A DNA stretch of 64,000 nt. Source: Clavaria fumosa. Taxonomy: Eukaryota > Basidiomycota > Agaricomycetes > Agaricales > Clavariaceae. Below the pieces are notes generated by a model that worked only from the letters and a program-made list of their open reading frames with translations, searched no databases and was not told the origin of the DNA. Position 1 is the stretch's first letter; every line of letters starts with the position of its first letter. The stretch is taken from assembly GCA_951802425.1 (NCBI GenBank), contig OX637804.1, positions 2,170,001 through 2,234,000 on the forward strand. The letters run 5' to 3'. Position numbers and translations under genes: made by a program. Positions 21,449 to 32,436 of this stretch are shown here, one piece after another.

Positions 21449-21577
21449 TGGGTCCTCCACCATATCGATGTTCGAGGTGCTTACCTACAAGGTGATCTCG
21501 ACGAAGAGATATACATGAGAGTGCCTGATGGAGTGGCCGAACCAGCAAAGAAAGGCTGGCTGTGGAGGTTGCGAAAG
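21449..21577 (+). pseudogene. Element E reverse transcriptase, part 1
   Basis: HIDVRGAYLQGDLDEEIYMR is followed by VAEPAKKGWLWRLRK, broken by element A. The frame resumes at 28534 as LLYGLKQAGRQWKTK, restoring the copia motif across the insertion. Confidence 0.9.
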
Positions 21578-21864
21578 TATCAGACTGGGTCTCACACAAC
21601 TTAAGCGTAAGGTCATGATGACAATACTAAGATAAGGGGAAAAGGGTACAAGAATGGAAAAGACATAGTATATATAGCGAACGCTTCGGCAATTGCCGTG
21701 TTCCCACGCTCGGACCTCTCGGATCACGTGACACGCCCAGGCCCAAGTCATGTGATCTCCCAATTATGTAATCCTCCACCACAGGTCATGTGACCTTCCA
21801 ACAATCTTCTCTAATTTCTCCACAACTCCTCCTTTTGGGATGGCTTAGGTAAGCAATCCTAACA
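21578..21864 (-). repeat. 3' LTR of element A, with adjoining polypurine tract
   Basis: On the minus strand it starts TGTTAGGATTGC and ends GTCTGATA. Directly upstream in element sense is CTTAAGAGGGGGGTGA (21865-21880), the polypurine tract that primes plus-strand synthesis. The identical tract precedes the 3' LTR of element C at 56851-56866. Confidence 0.92.
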
Positions 21865-21875
21865 TCACCCCCCTC

Positions 21876-22500
21876 TTAAGGCTGGGCATCTTGACCAGCT
21901 AGCTTGGCCTTGTCAGGGTGGGCAAGGAAGAAGTCCCGAAGCAGCAGCGCTATGTTGGTGAGGTTCCTATGGGGCTCCCAAGTGTTTTCCTCCACTGGGT
22001 ATCCCAACCACTTCACCAAGTACTTCACCCCATGCCCCACCTTCTTGACATCAAGGATTGCCTCCACATCATACTCCAGGTGGTCATCTTCAATTGTAGG
22101 GGGTGGAGGGGGAGGTAGATTCTGGGAAGGGAAGGAAGGGGGATGGCATGGTGTCAACAGCAACTCATTGAAGACCCAATGGATGTGCCAGGCCCGAGGG
22201 AGCTTGAGGTGATACCCAGCAGGTCCCACCTTCTCCTCAACTGCGAAGGGGCCTGCTCTCTTGTTGTCAAGCTTTTTAGAGGGCCGGTCCATCTTCAGGT
22301 TTCTAGTATCCAGCCAGACCAGATCTCCCTCAGAGTACTCCCGACTCAGGCGTTTCCCCTTATCATAGCTCTTCTTCATTGCTGCCGCTGCTTTCTCCAT
22401 CACCTCCTTGGCTGCTCTTCGGGACTCTGTGAGCTTAGCCATCCACTCATCTGCCACCAGGTTCACCTCAGAAGGTGGGCAGAGTCCCCCATTCCAAGGG
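21876..22500 (-). CDS. Element A integrase C-terminus and chromodomain
   Basis: It reads EYSEGDLVWLDTRNLKMDRP, a GPY/F-like module (GPFAVEEKVGPAGYHLKLP, HIHWVFNELLLTP) and a chromodomain (EYDVEAILDVKKVGHGVKYL, WLGYPVEENTWEPHRNL), ending QDAQP. It is separated from the integrase core by one TGA at 22503-22505, where sibling C has CGA. Confidence 0.88.
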
Positions 22501-22502
22501 TG

Positions 22503-23243
22503 TCATCCATAATCAAGGAAGAAAGGTGTCTGTCCTGTCGTGGAGTGCTCACAATTGTTAAGAGCAAACTCAGCAGTTGACAACCACTCAGCCCAATCGC
22601 CCTGGAGGTGGTCCACATAGGCCCGGAGATAGATCTCCATCTCCTGATTCGCCCGCTCCATCTGCCCATCAGTCTGTGGGTGGAAGGCTGTACTCAGGTT
22701 TGCCTTTACTCGGATCATAGAGTAGAACTCCTTCATGAACCGAGACACAAACTGGGAGCCTCGGTCACTCACAACCTTATGAGGGACTCCATGGTCCCGA
22801 AACACTCGATCTCGGAGGAGACGCACTGCTCCAAGTCCCGTGAGGTCGAGCCTGATCGCTTCGAGCAGTGTCCATTTTGTGAACTTGTCAACGATGACAA
22901 GGATGGCATTATGTCCACGGGAGAGGGGGAGGGGACTGACTATGTCCCATGAAATCACCGACCAGGGACCATCAGGAACTGGATGGGGGTGCAGGGGGGC
23001 AGCACGCTTGGTATGGTCAGGCTTTGTCCTCTGGCATGTCTCACACCCCTGGGCATACCGATCTGCATCCTTCACCATGTCTGGCCACCAATAACCCTTC
23101 ACCAGTGCCGCTCTCAACTTCCGGGGTCCAGGGTGTCCAGCAGCAGGGAGGTCATGCTCAAACTCGAGGACAGCCTCACGAGCTCCTAGGGGACCCAAGT
23201 GACTATCCCCTTTTGCCAGAGTCCAGCACGATCTTGTGTCCAC
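22503..23243 (-). pseudogene. Element A integrase zinc-binding and catalytic core
   Basis: AGHPGPRKLRAALVKGYWWP and CETCQRTKPDH form the HHCC module. Core motifs are VISWDIVSPLPLS, IVDKFTKWT, VSDRGSQFVSRF and HPQTDGQMERANQEMEIYLR, so D, D and E of the D,D-35-E triad are present. It ends at the TGA that replaced CGA, and a small frameshift around 23190-23240 separates it from RNase H. Confidence 0.9.
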
Positions 23244-24604
23244 TCGTCATCAAGCTCCTCCGGCTTCTGTATGTGTACTGCACTATTTTTCTGGAGTAGC
23301 GTCTCCATTTCCGATGTGAATGACACACAGACTTCTGTTTCTGGGAAAACCTGCACCGGTGCATCCTCCTCCACCATCTCTCCATAGTCTGGTCTCTGGG
23401 AGAGTGCATCTGCCTTCATATTCGACTTGCCAGTGCAATACTTTATCTCAAAGTCAAAGCACTGGAGCTCTCCAACCCAACAGACCTGCCTCAGTTTCAA
23501 CTTCTGAGGCTTCCGGAATTACTGGAGGTTCGCATGGTCCATCCAGATCTCAATTGTCTCATCCGCTCCAATGAGGTATGCCCGCCACTCACGAAGTGCC
23601 CAAATCACAGCCAAGAACTCCTTGTCGTACACATCATAGTTCTTCTCAGCTGCAGTGAGGGCCTTGGAGATATAGTCAACAACTCTCCAGGTTCCATCCA
23701 TCTGCTGCTGCGAGAGCACTCCACCAGTCGCCAGGTTACTCACATCTGTCTCTACCTTCCATCTCCCTTTGTCCTGAGGCAGAGCCAAGACTGGGGCCGA
23801 TACAAGTGCCTGATGGAGATCTCGGAAGGCTGCTTCCTCCTCCTCCTCCCATTTCCATGGAACATTCCCAGTCATCCAGAAGAGTGGCTTTGCCTGAGCA
23901 GAAAGATTTGGGATGTGCCGGCAGAGGTAGTTCAACATCCCATTGAACCTCTGGACATCCTTCACATTCCTAGGACGTGGCCAATCTCGGACTGCTGCAC
24001 CCTTGGCTGGCTCGTGCTCTAGCTGGTTGTGAGAGATTTTCATCCCCAGGAAGATGATCTCACTCTTCTCAAACTTGCACTTACTGAGTTTGAGACACAA
24101 CCCATTCTCTCCAAACTTCCTCAAGACTCGATCCATCCAGTACCGGTGTGTAGCCAAGTCCTCTGCAAACACAATGACATCATCCACATAGGCTCTCACA
24201 TGTCCTCCTGCAATGTCCTCCCTCAACACATGATTCATGAAGCGTTGGAAGGTAGCAGCATTCTGTAGTCCAAACCACATAACTGCAGGTTCGAAAAGTC
24301 CACAAGGTGTCAAGAAGGCACAGTGGTGCTGGTGCTCTGGCCAGACCTGCATGGATGGGAAACCTCCCTTTGCATCAATCTTAGAGTAGATCAATGCTCC
24401 CTTAAGCACATCCACTGTGTCTCGGATGTGGGGAAGGGGGTACTTGTCCTTGACCAGGTGTGCATTCAGCCTCGAGTAGTTGATAATTGACCGCAGCTTG
24501 TCCTTCTCATGTTTGAAGAAGAAGGGGCTGGCATACGGGGATTTTGAGGGGCAGATTCGTCCAGAAGCAAGCTGCTCATCCACCCAATGGTTCATCTCCA
24601 CCAT
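23186..24604 (-). pseudogene. Element A reverse transcriptase and RNase H
   Basis: Motifs in order: WVDEQLASGRICPSKSPYAS, IINYSRLNAHLVKDKYPLPH, IDAKGGFPSMQVWPEHQ, FGLQNAATFQRFMNHVLRED, catalytic YVDDVIVFAED (about 24160-24190), then RNase H with ETDVSNLATGGVLSQQQMDG, YDKEFLAVIWALREWRAYLI and WMDHANLQ. A stop near 23516 interrupts the C-terminal linker (DFEIKYCTGKSNMKADALSQ). The polymerase active site is intact, unlike element C, where the Tyr codon became a stop. Confidence 0.9.
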
Positions 24605-24615
24605 CTCCTGCCATG

Positions 24616-24905
24616 TCAGTGAGTATAGCTTGGAGGAGAGGTGCTCAGGGTCCTTTTTGAACTTGATTTTAAGAAGTCCGGTCGGGAGCGGGGAAGCTCA
24701 TCCCACTTTGCTTCACTAAAAACCAAAGGGTAGCGGCTGGGCCAATCGGGGGTAGGGCCAGAGTTGGGAAAACAGGTGTCCAGAATACTTGCGGATGCAA
24801 GGGTACTCGTTTTTGGGGGTGCAGGGGCTCGAGGGGATGGGGAACACTGTGGGGGGCAGCGGGTAAGGCTCAGCTCTGCCTTCTTCCAGTTCACCAGCAG
24901 CTCAA
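24616..24905 (-). pseudogene. Element A protease-RT linker
   Basis: It reads WKKAELSLTRCPPQCSPSPR and SEAKWDELPRSRPDFLKSSS. A small deletion after PDF shifts the frame relative to C (PDFDIKIKFKKDPEHFSSKL). It is cut off from the protease by insertion S. Confidence 0.75.
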
Positions 24906-26392
24906 TGTTAGGGCCTGTCCCGTCTCGATAGTAGTGCCAGAGATCGACTTGTTGGTGACCTATGCTGGAAACTCGCTAAGACCAATCAACTGTAGAGCAC
25001 AGTCGAGAATGCTCGATCCCGGAAGGTCGCGAAGACGTCTGAGAAGATGTAAGAGTGAAGAAAGACAAGTATAAAAGAGGAAGACATCGTTAGGAAGGTC
25101 GCAAAGTCGGTAGATGAAGTGTAAAGGAGGAAATTGATGAGGGGGGGGGAAATGGGTGACGCTGAGAGAGTTGCAAAGTCGACCAACGAAGCGTGAAGAA
25201 AGAAATAGATGAGGTGGGAGAAAGTGACAACGCTGAGAAGGTCGCAAGGTCGACCGACGAAGCGTAGAGAAGGAAGAAGATGAGGTGAAAGAAATAGACA
25301 ATGTTGGAAGGGTCGCGGTGGTCGCGACAGTGTTGAGGAATGTGTTGGTGAAGGCGATGACTTTGCCAACCGACGGGTGAACCTGTAGGGTTCTAAGATC
25401 AGTCCCAAGACGAATAATAGAGAATACTTGGATTGTGCAAGTTGTACGAGCACAGAGGGCAAGTTAGAACAGAGTAGAGTGTGTCTTGGCGATCTTATGG
25501 TCACCAAGAGAGACAAGACCTATCAATTGGGATGGTTCCAAGCTCAAAGGGCGTACTAGCCTCAAGCTTAAACCAATGTGCATCAATATCAAGTCTGGAG
25601 TACCATAAGTACATGCAAGACCTTATATACGTACGTAGAGAGAGTATAACGAAAAAGGGAAGGTACAGAGGTCGCCAGGCGACAAGACTATAGTAGTACG
25701 GGGTATGTTTAGTCGTAAAGTGACTGGGCGTGTATTCTACTAAGGTTGCGAGGGGTTAGGTATGCATAGGTAAGGTCGCGAAGATGACCTGTCATGGGTC
25801 ACAACCTAGTTAAATAAGTATATACGTTGCTATAACTACGGAGGGATTCTCGGATCATAAGTAACGTAATTATAGACGACTGAGAGGAAGAAGGGATGCA
25901 TATTTGAAGTGTACATACAGCTGACCGTTGGTGGCGCGTTTGAGTGTTAAGGTCACGAGATCATAAGAGCGATCACATGGGTGATGCTAGTGATGCAGGT
26001 GACCTATGGGCGGGTAGTCACGTGGGTAACGCTGGTAACGCAAGTAATGGTCGTAATGCTGGTAACGTATTGGCGCTGGTAGTGATAGCGCCGGGGGTGC
26101 CACGCGGCAAGTCACGTGCTGGTGGAAGTAGACACATATCAGTGTGTCGCACATAGGATTGGTGGGTCCGGGTGAAGTATGCGTGTAGGATGAAGTACTA
26201 GGAAGCGTCGCGAGTACAGCATGGTGGTCGCGAGTGTCGTGTGAGCGCGGGGGAGGTTGGAGAGGCTTCCGGAAGGAGACAGCGGGTCCCGGAAGTGTGT
26301 AGAGGGACTTGCGAGGTTGTAGAGGGTCGTCGAGAAGCTCATGGATGTGGGTGAAGTCAGCTTGGGCAAGGAAAAATGAATGGGTCCTGACA
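24906..26392. mobile_element. Insertion S: solo-LTR-like, 1487 bp
   Basis: It starts TGTTAGGGCCTGTCC and ends GGTCCTGACA (TG to CA) with TSD CTCAA at 24901-24905 and 26393-26397, inside protease codons of element A. There is no convincing coding frame. About four imperfect 65-70 bp units (GGTCGCAAAGTCG, GAAGATGAGGTG) run from 25025 to 25330, and GTAACGCTGGTAACG-type short repeats lie at 25975-26070. No internal retroelement domain is seen, so a solo LTR is the simplest reading. Confidence 0.75.
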
Positions 26393-26608
26393 CTCAATTC
26401 CAAAGTGGATTTTACCCTCTCTGTTCTGTGACCCATCCACGTTGTACATCGTGATTGGGTTCAGCAAGGGAGATGGTTCCAGGCCCACTCTTTTCGCCCA
26501 CTCCAAATCCATGAAACAGTTGGTGCATCCTGAGTCAACAAGGGCCTTCGTCATAGCCCACTTGCCAGTGCTGAGGGCCTCAAGTGCACCTGGATGGCTA
26601 GCTCTCAT
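26393..26608 (-). pseudogene. Element A protease, N-terminal part
   Basis: TKALVDSGCTNCFMDLEWAK holds the aspartic protease DSG motif, followed by LNPITMYNVDGSQNREGKIH. It is interrupted by insertion S. The corresponding part of element C continues into the second half (HDWLKQHNLDIDW). Confidence 0.85.
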
Positions 26609-26929
26609 GGCACATGTTTCTCCACCTCTGGCTGCACCTTGGTTGGGTGCTCTGCCAGTCTCACTTCCTCTTTCACCTCAGCCCCAATTCAGGTATGTCT
26701 CCACTGCAAGATAGTATACTTCGGTATACTTGCTGCAGGCACAGGGATGGAATGGGGGCTGGAATGACTCTTCTCTCCAGCCAGAGTCCTCCTTTCTCTC
26801 TCAAGTGGCTCCAGTTTTGCTTGGAGCAATGCAATCTCTCTCTGGTAATCCTCCGTTGTTCGGGGGGTACCTGGCACTCCACAGGTTCGGGCTCTTGGGA
26901 CCTGCAGATGCATGTCAGGCAGGGGGCAG

Positions 26930-27666
26930 AAACAGATGGCATGCCCAATCTGGTGGCATCGGAAACAACGTCTCTCATCAGCAGGGGCACATCCATAGCC
27001 CATGGCCACATTCAGAGGGCACGAGAGGGCTGCGGCAGGTCACAAAAAGGTCACGGTGGGTTGCACAGGTCGTGGTGTCCATTCCATGACTATCGCGTCA
27101 AATCGCCTTTGCTGGGCATCCAGTCTTTCTGCCAGCACTTTCCATTCTCCATAAGTCTCTGGCATCGGGGAGACACCATAGATCCTCTCCACCAACCTCC
27201 TACTCAAGTTCAACTCCAGCCAATGGACCAGGATTCCTGAGTCCTTTTCTGTACTCAACTCTGCCCATCAGAACAGCGTCTCGAATCTTGCAAAGAACTC
27301 TGGTGCCAGCATGGCACCCTGTTTCAACCCTGCAATATTGGCAAGGGCAGTCGCATGGTTGTTCGGGTCATCAAACGCCTGCTTCATCTCCTCCACAAAC
27401 TCCACCCAGGTTCCAGCCTTGCCACTACCCAGGATCTCTTCCACTTTCATATTCACCCATTCAGCAGTGAATCCATCTCCAGTAATTTTGCTCAAAGCAA
27501 AGAGGACCTTCACCAGGTCCATAGCATAGGTGGTTGGGTCCGCCATAAACAAGAGGCGAAGTGATTGGAGGAATGTACAGAAGTTCCTTTTCTGCCCATC
27601 AAAGGGGGCAACAGATAGGTCAAGCCTCATAGGTTGGGCTACAGGTGGGGCGACATGGTCTGCCAT
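26930..27666 (-). pseudogene. Element A gag
   Basis: The ATG at 27666 opens MADHVAPPVAQPMRLDLSVA, followed by PFDGQKRNFCTFLQSLRLLF and MKVEEILGSGKAGTWVEFVE. The frame ends at TGA 27268-27270, where C has CGA, then continues SGILVHWLELNLSRRLVERI. A zinc knuckle CFRCHQIGHAICFC lies at about 26935-26976. The start methionine is chosen because C and A align downstream of it. Confidence 0.85.
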
Positions 27667-28240
27667 CACAGGCCCTGGATGCTGTAAATAAAGTTCCAGG
27701 CCTTTGGCACTCAGGATTTCTTCGATCTCTTAACAGTCCTGTCCTCTTAGGCTGCTCTTCTGTGTACTTATGTACCTATAGAACTCTTATTCTATGAAAC
27801 TTTTGTTAACATGGGGCCTGAATGGTGTCCCAGGTGGTCACTCCACAACTCCTAATGAGTTGCCTGTGTGCCCTTCTGACAATGGTCACAGAGCAAGGGC
27901 CCTGTCCACTGGACCAGGAAACTACAGAAAGACTATGTAGGGGCCTTTCCTTGCCATGTACACTACACGATTCACTGGTACATAGCTGCAAAACAAAGTT
28001 CCGGGCCTTGGGCACTCGGTATCACTTGGGGAGGGTCACAGTAGACTTCCTCTGGGTCTGGTCACGTGTATCTACACACAGTAAAAATTTCGCGCAGTTC
28101 TGTTACACACCGCGGGCAGGGTAAAGGAGAAGAGGATGATAGGGGCTGAGCTGTGACAACGTGTCACAGTTTGAAATTAAGGGTCCAGGCTAGCCGGGTT
28201 AGGACACAGGGCTAGGGTGGGCAGGCGGACCTTAGTATTA

Positions 28241-28528
28241 TATCAGACTGGGTCTCACACAACTTAAGCATAAGGTCATGACGACAACACTAAGATAAGG
28301 GGAAAAGGGTACAAGAATGGAAAAGACATAGTATATATAGTGAACACTTCGGCATTTGCTGGCGTTCCCACGCTCGGACCTCTCGAATCATGTGACATGC
28401 CCAGGCCCAAGTCATGTGATCTACCAATTATGTAATCCTCCACCACAGGTCATGTGACCTTCCAACAATCTTCTCTAATTTCTCCACAACTCCTCCTTTT
28501 GGGATGGCTTAGGTAAGCAATCCTAACA
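28241..28528 (-). repeat. 5' LTR of element A
   Basis: It matches 21578-21864 with a little over a dozen differences. Next to it (28229-28239), the minus strand reads AATACTAAGGT, complementary with one mismatch to ATCTTAGTATT of the LTR (21623-21633), the proposed self-priming site. Confidence 0.9.
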
Positions 28529-29669
28529 GAAAGCTGCTCTACGGGTTGAAACAAGCCGGTCGACAGTGGAAAACGAAGCTAGATATGAGCATGGGTGGCT
28601 TGTGATTCACGAAGAGTATCGCTGACGACTGCCTTTATATCAAGAGATCAAACGGCATGGTGACAGTCGTTGTTTTGGCATACGTGGACGATATGAGTGT
28701 TGCCGGACCAAAACTCGAAGATATAGTTAACTTAAAAAACATGAAATCAACAAAAAATTTGAGGTGACAGACCTGGGTGAGCTAAAATTCATCCTCGGAA
28801 TCGAAGTTGAACAGGATCGCAATGCGCGCACAGTTGTACTCAACTAAACGGTGTATATCCGTGAGGTTCTCACACATTACGGGATGACTAACTGCAGCGC
28901 TGTCTCGACTCCCCTTGCTCCCACTGAACGCCTCACAGTCTCACAGTCCCCTACGACACCTGCTGAAGTAGAAGCAACCCAACTATATGCCAATGGCATG
29001 TCCTACCCCAAGCACATCGGAGCCTTGCTCTATGCCACTCAAACATGTCCCGATTGCCAATATGCGGTCAGCACACTCGCGCAGTTCTCTAGTAACCCCG
29101 GCAAGGCCCACTTCGAAGCAGTTAAGCATGTCTTCCATTACTTGAGAGGGACAGCTGATTTTGGCCTGACGCTTGGCGGTTCGCATGCTGGACTGGATCT
29201 TATTGGCTGGACCGACTCAGACTGGGCTCAAGATGTTGATACATGACGATCTGTCAGCGGTTTCGTCTTCGACTTTGCTGGAAGTTCCGTTTCCTGGTTG
29301 TCTAAGAAGCAACCTACTGTCGCTCTCTCCACAGTCGAAGCAGAATATATGGCAGCCTCAAACGCTACTAAAGAGGCCATTTGGCTTCGTACACTACTTG
29401 AGGACCTTGGATTCACACAGGTAGAAGCAATGACGATCCACGCTGATAACCAAGGGTGTATCGCACTCTCTCGCAACCCTGTTTCGCACTCTCGTGCGAA
29501 ACATATCGACATTCAACACCATTTCATTCGTGAGTGCATTGCAAATTTAGAAATCGACCTGAAATTCTGCCCTATGAAGGACATGGTAGCCGACATATTC
29601 ACTAAAGCTCTGTCCCACGAACCATTCGAAAAATTTCGGGCTGCACTTGGAGTGGGAGATAGGACGTGA
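28529..29669 (+). pseudogene. Element E reverse transcriptase part 2 and RNase H
   Basis: LLYGLKQAGRQWKTKLDMSM and a stop are followed by YVDDMSVAG, the polymerase motif (about 28682-28710), then after frameshifts the long frame 28851-29243 (ALLYATQTCPDCQYAVSTLA) and RNase H (SWLSKKQPTVALSTVEAEYM, IHADNQGCIALSRNP, HIDIQHHFIRECI). TGA at 29244-29246 splits DT and RSVSGF, where CGA is expected. It ends just before the 3' LTR. Confidence 0.88.
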
Positions 29670-29681
29670 TCTGAGTGGGAG

Positions 29682-29954
29682 TGACGAAGGTTCGGCTAAT
29701 GGTCTATCTGAAAGAGGACTAGTATGTTTAGTTTAAACTCCTATTGGTTACGTGCCTGCCAGCGCAGCGGCCTCAGAGCCCTGAGGATTTTTTGTACTGC
29801 TGTATCTGGAGCTTCACATCTCTCGTGTGAACTCCAGGTATGTGCTATCCTTGTGATCTTTATTACTACTGAATACACTACGTCTCTCGCGTGAACTCCA
29901 GTCCTCTCGATCCGAAGCCTTCTCTGCGTTATATATATACGATATTGCTTCTGA
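29682..29954 (+). repeat. 3' LTR of element E
   Basis: It begins TGACGAAGGTTCGGC and ends ATTGCTTCTGA. A purine-rich GAGTGGGAG lies directly upstream as polypurine tract. Confidence 0.9.
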
Positions 29955-29959
29955 AGTGA

Positions 29960-31143
29960 AGCAATGGCACATTTTGATGCAAAATAACATAGCTTTGCTC
30001 ATGTGAATTGTGTGTTGGGAGATATGACTGTGACTTGTTGTGGCTATGCCTGGGATTATGGGTGTGACTCACACTGTGACCATAGCTTGGCATCAGAATC
30101 CAAATGCTCTTTGAATATGTGTGTTCTGGGTAAGAGGGGAATGTATTGCTATTATTGTAGAAACTAGGAAAAGCTGACTAATGTCAGCAGAACCTTTGCT
30201 TGAATATCTTTGCATAAATTTGTGATACAACTATGGCTCACAATTGTGGTACCAGACAATGTCAGATAGTCATGCTGGTCCACAGGCTGCACCAAGCACT
30301 CAGATGCAGTAGGATGGCAGATGCATAGGTTGTGAACAACGCTGTATTTTCCAAAAGATTACCCACTCATAAAGTTAGTGTGGCTGTGCTGATGCTGTGA
30401 TAACAGATGTCACATAGTGTGACTGTCGCATACACTTTTGTCGATATCCACCATGTCTGCCCCAATCATCCTTCCTTGTGCTGCTGTCCGTGTGGGTGGA
30501 AACACCAGCAACCCCAAATCCTTGGTTGCCTCGTTTCAAGTCCAGGGTGCCATGTAAGTACTTTTGTTCTTGTCCATTCAATCTCCTCACTGAGTTGTGA
30601 AAGGGCCGCAATGACTTTGACAGGCATGGGGTTTCCCCAAGTACAAGTTCGCTCAGAAAGGGATTCATCAGCTTGTAAAGTGAGTCTCCCCAAACTGCAA
30701 GATAGGCATTACTAATGACATTAGATGAGTCACCCTGATAAGAAAGGGCGTCATGTGGTCATGGTCCTCCATGTCAATCTGGTTCAACCTTTGAAACCCC
30801 AATTAGCACAGTTCTGGGGCAAGACTAAAGGTATGTACTTTTGAAAGCTTTCTCCATGTCTGTCTGAGAGGATCTAGGACAGGTACTGTTTCCAAAACTA
30901 TTTCTCCTTTTTGACCAAGAATCAAGTCTCTGGAGTCAACAAACATACAAAGTGTTTGTTCAATCTGTCAAGCCTAACTTTCTGGGAGACACATGGCAAT
31001 ATCTTAGGTATGTGGCTTGTTTTGAAAGCTAAATTTCAACATTAATGATTGGCAATATCATAAGACCTGAGGAATCCGAAGCTGCATGGGTATCTGGTGG
31101 GACAACATCAGGGTAGATCAATAACCTCATGTAATCAATATAT
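29960..31143. other. Element D, stretch before the Ulp1-like gene
   Basis: 29995-30145 is a diverged copy of the palindromic module of the left arm (19125-19260), in the same orientation, so the two copies flank copia. 30400-31140 may hold upstream exons of the protease gene, but I cannot define them. Confidence 0.45.
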
Positions 31144-32191
31144 TTGACATATTTTTCTCATTGTAGTGTTGGGAGCACACGTATGCTTCTAGGTCCAGTT
31201 CAATTGAAAGATATTGAACTTGACCAACTCAAGGCTGGTCAATGGATAGGAGGAGATATTGTCAACTTTGCACTTCAGTATGTCAACCAATGTTCAATTG
31301 TTAACAATGCTCAAGGTGGACAGAGAGACATACAAAGAATTGGAAACAGGGGCATCTGGAATATGGCTCGCAAATACATATTTCCTTCCAGTACTGAGGT
31401 AATTTCACCCCTTAATGATGTGGGTGAAAGCTGATCATTTATTAGAAGAAAGGATGGCACCAGAGATATTATCGCATGGCTTCCAGAATCTGCACACAAA
31501 TGTGGATACTGGATTATTCCTGGGTTCAGTGAGGAACTGTACATGGCTGATATCTTGTTGGAATTTATGGGGATGCTATACCTATTACAGGAAGCATTGG
31601 TTTACCATAATTGTGGCAAACCCAGGCCATTGCTTTCTAGTCAATCAGCCAGATAGTAACTGGGGATGGTGAGTGTACCATTTCTTGCAATATTTTTGGT
31701 ACTAACATCTTTACAGTACCATTGTCATACTTGACAGCTTTTTTCGTGACAGGGTGCATTCCAAAGATGCAAAGGCAATCCAAGACCTCTTCCGAGAGCT
31801 TGGGCATCAACAGGGCCTAAAGTACACCAAGGACCCAAAGGTTTGTGGCAAATTGTGCAAAAAATGGGTGCTTCATATATTTTCATATGTTCTTGCTTTA
31901 GGTTCCGAAACAGAAAAATGGAGATGATTGTGGCATATATGCAATCCATTTTGCAAGGCTGTGGTTGCATGAAGGTGACAGATTAATGGATGTGGTGCTG
32001 GTAATTGGATATTTCTTTTCTTCTTCTAATGTCATTTCAACATCCCTTAGAACCCCTTGATGTCTCAACAAGACATTGAACGAGCATGGAAGTGCTGGAG
32101 GATTGGTGGGCTTCGGACAAGGCTACAAGAAGAGATCCTCACCATTGCAGAGAAGAGTTGGTTTGAGCATGAAAAACAAAGGATAGTCTGA
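31144..32191 (+). CDS. Ulp1-like cysteine protease (C48, SUMO-protease type), exons approximate
   Basis: Several short exons: LDQLKAGQWIGGDIVNFALQ (substrate-binding helix), then HWFTIIVANPGHC with the catalytic His, VILDSFFRDR with the catalytic Asp, and QKNGDDCGIYAIHFARLWLH with the oxyanion Gln and nucleophilic Cys. A last exon starts NPLMSQQDIERAWKCW and ends at TGA 32189-32191. All four active-site residues are visible. C48 enzymes remove SUMO or related modifiers, and similar genes often accompany fungal KDZ elements in my recollection. The early exons contain apparent stops, which may be introns or decay. Confidence 0.75.
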
Positions 32192-32436
32192 TTGCCATTT
32201 ACAGGCCTTTCTTCTTGTAATTTTACTGCCACTGGAATTTTATTGTATCTTGTATTTGTTTTACTCTAACACTTTGCAACATAGAAGTTGCATATGTGAG
32301 TTTTTCAGTCAGCCCAATCACATGACACAACACTTTGTCCACTGCAACCTCCGCCATGCCAATCACTAAATGAAAAGAACATGCCCAGGAGGTTGAATTT
32401 GTTTCAATTTACAACAAACGACTGCAGAAATCCTTT

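Larger units (their letters stand above)
21578..28528 (-). mobile_element. Element A: Ty3/gypsy chromovirus nested in copia, sibling of C
   Basis: The LTRs are 21578-21864 (3' LTR in element sense) and 28241-28528 (5' LTR), with TSD GAAAG at 21573-21577 and 28529-28533. The minus strand encodes gag, protease, reverse transcriptase, RNase H, integrase and chromodomain. pol carries the insertion S at 24906-26392. It is better preserved than C: reverse transcriptase and RNase H are one open frame of 361 codons. Confidence 0.95.
19318..29954 (+). mobile_element. Element E: Ty1/copia retrotransposon, split by gypsy element A
   Basis: The LTRs are 19318-19592 and 29682-29954, with TSD AGTGA at 19313-19317 and 29955-29959. 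It has the copia domain order gag, protease, integrase, reverse transcriptase, RNase H. About 1 kb between integrase and reverse transcriptase is missing, and the net length is only about 3.7 kb. Element A interrupts the reverse transcriptase at 21578. The LTR 3' end is GA rather than CA. Confidence 0.92.
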
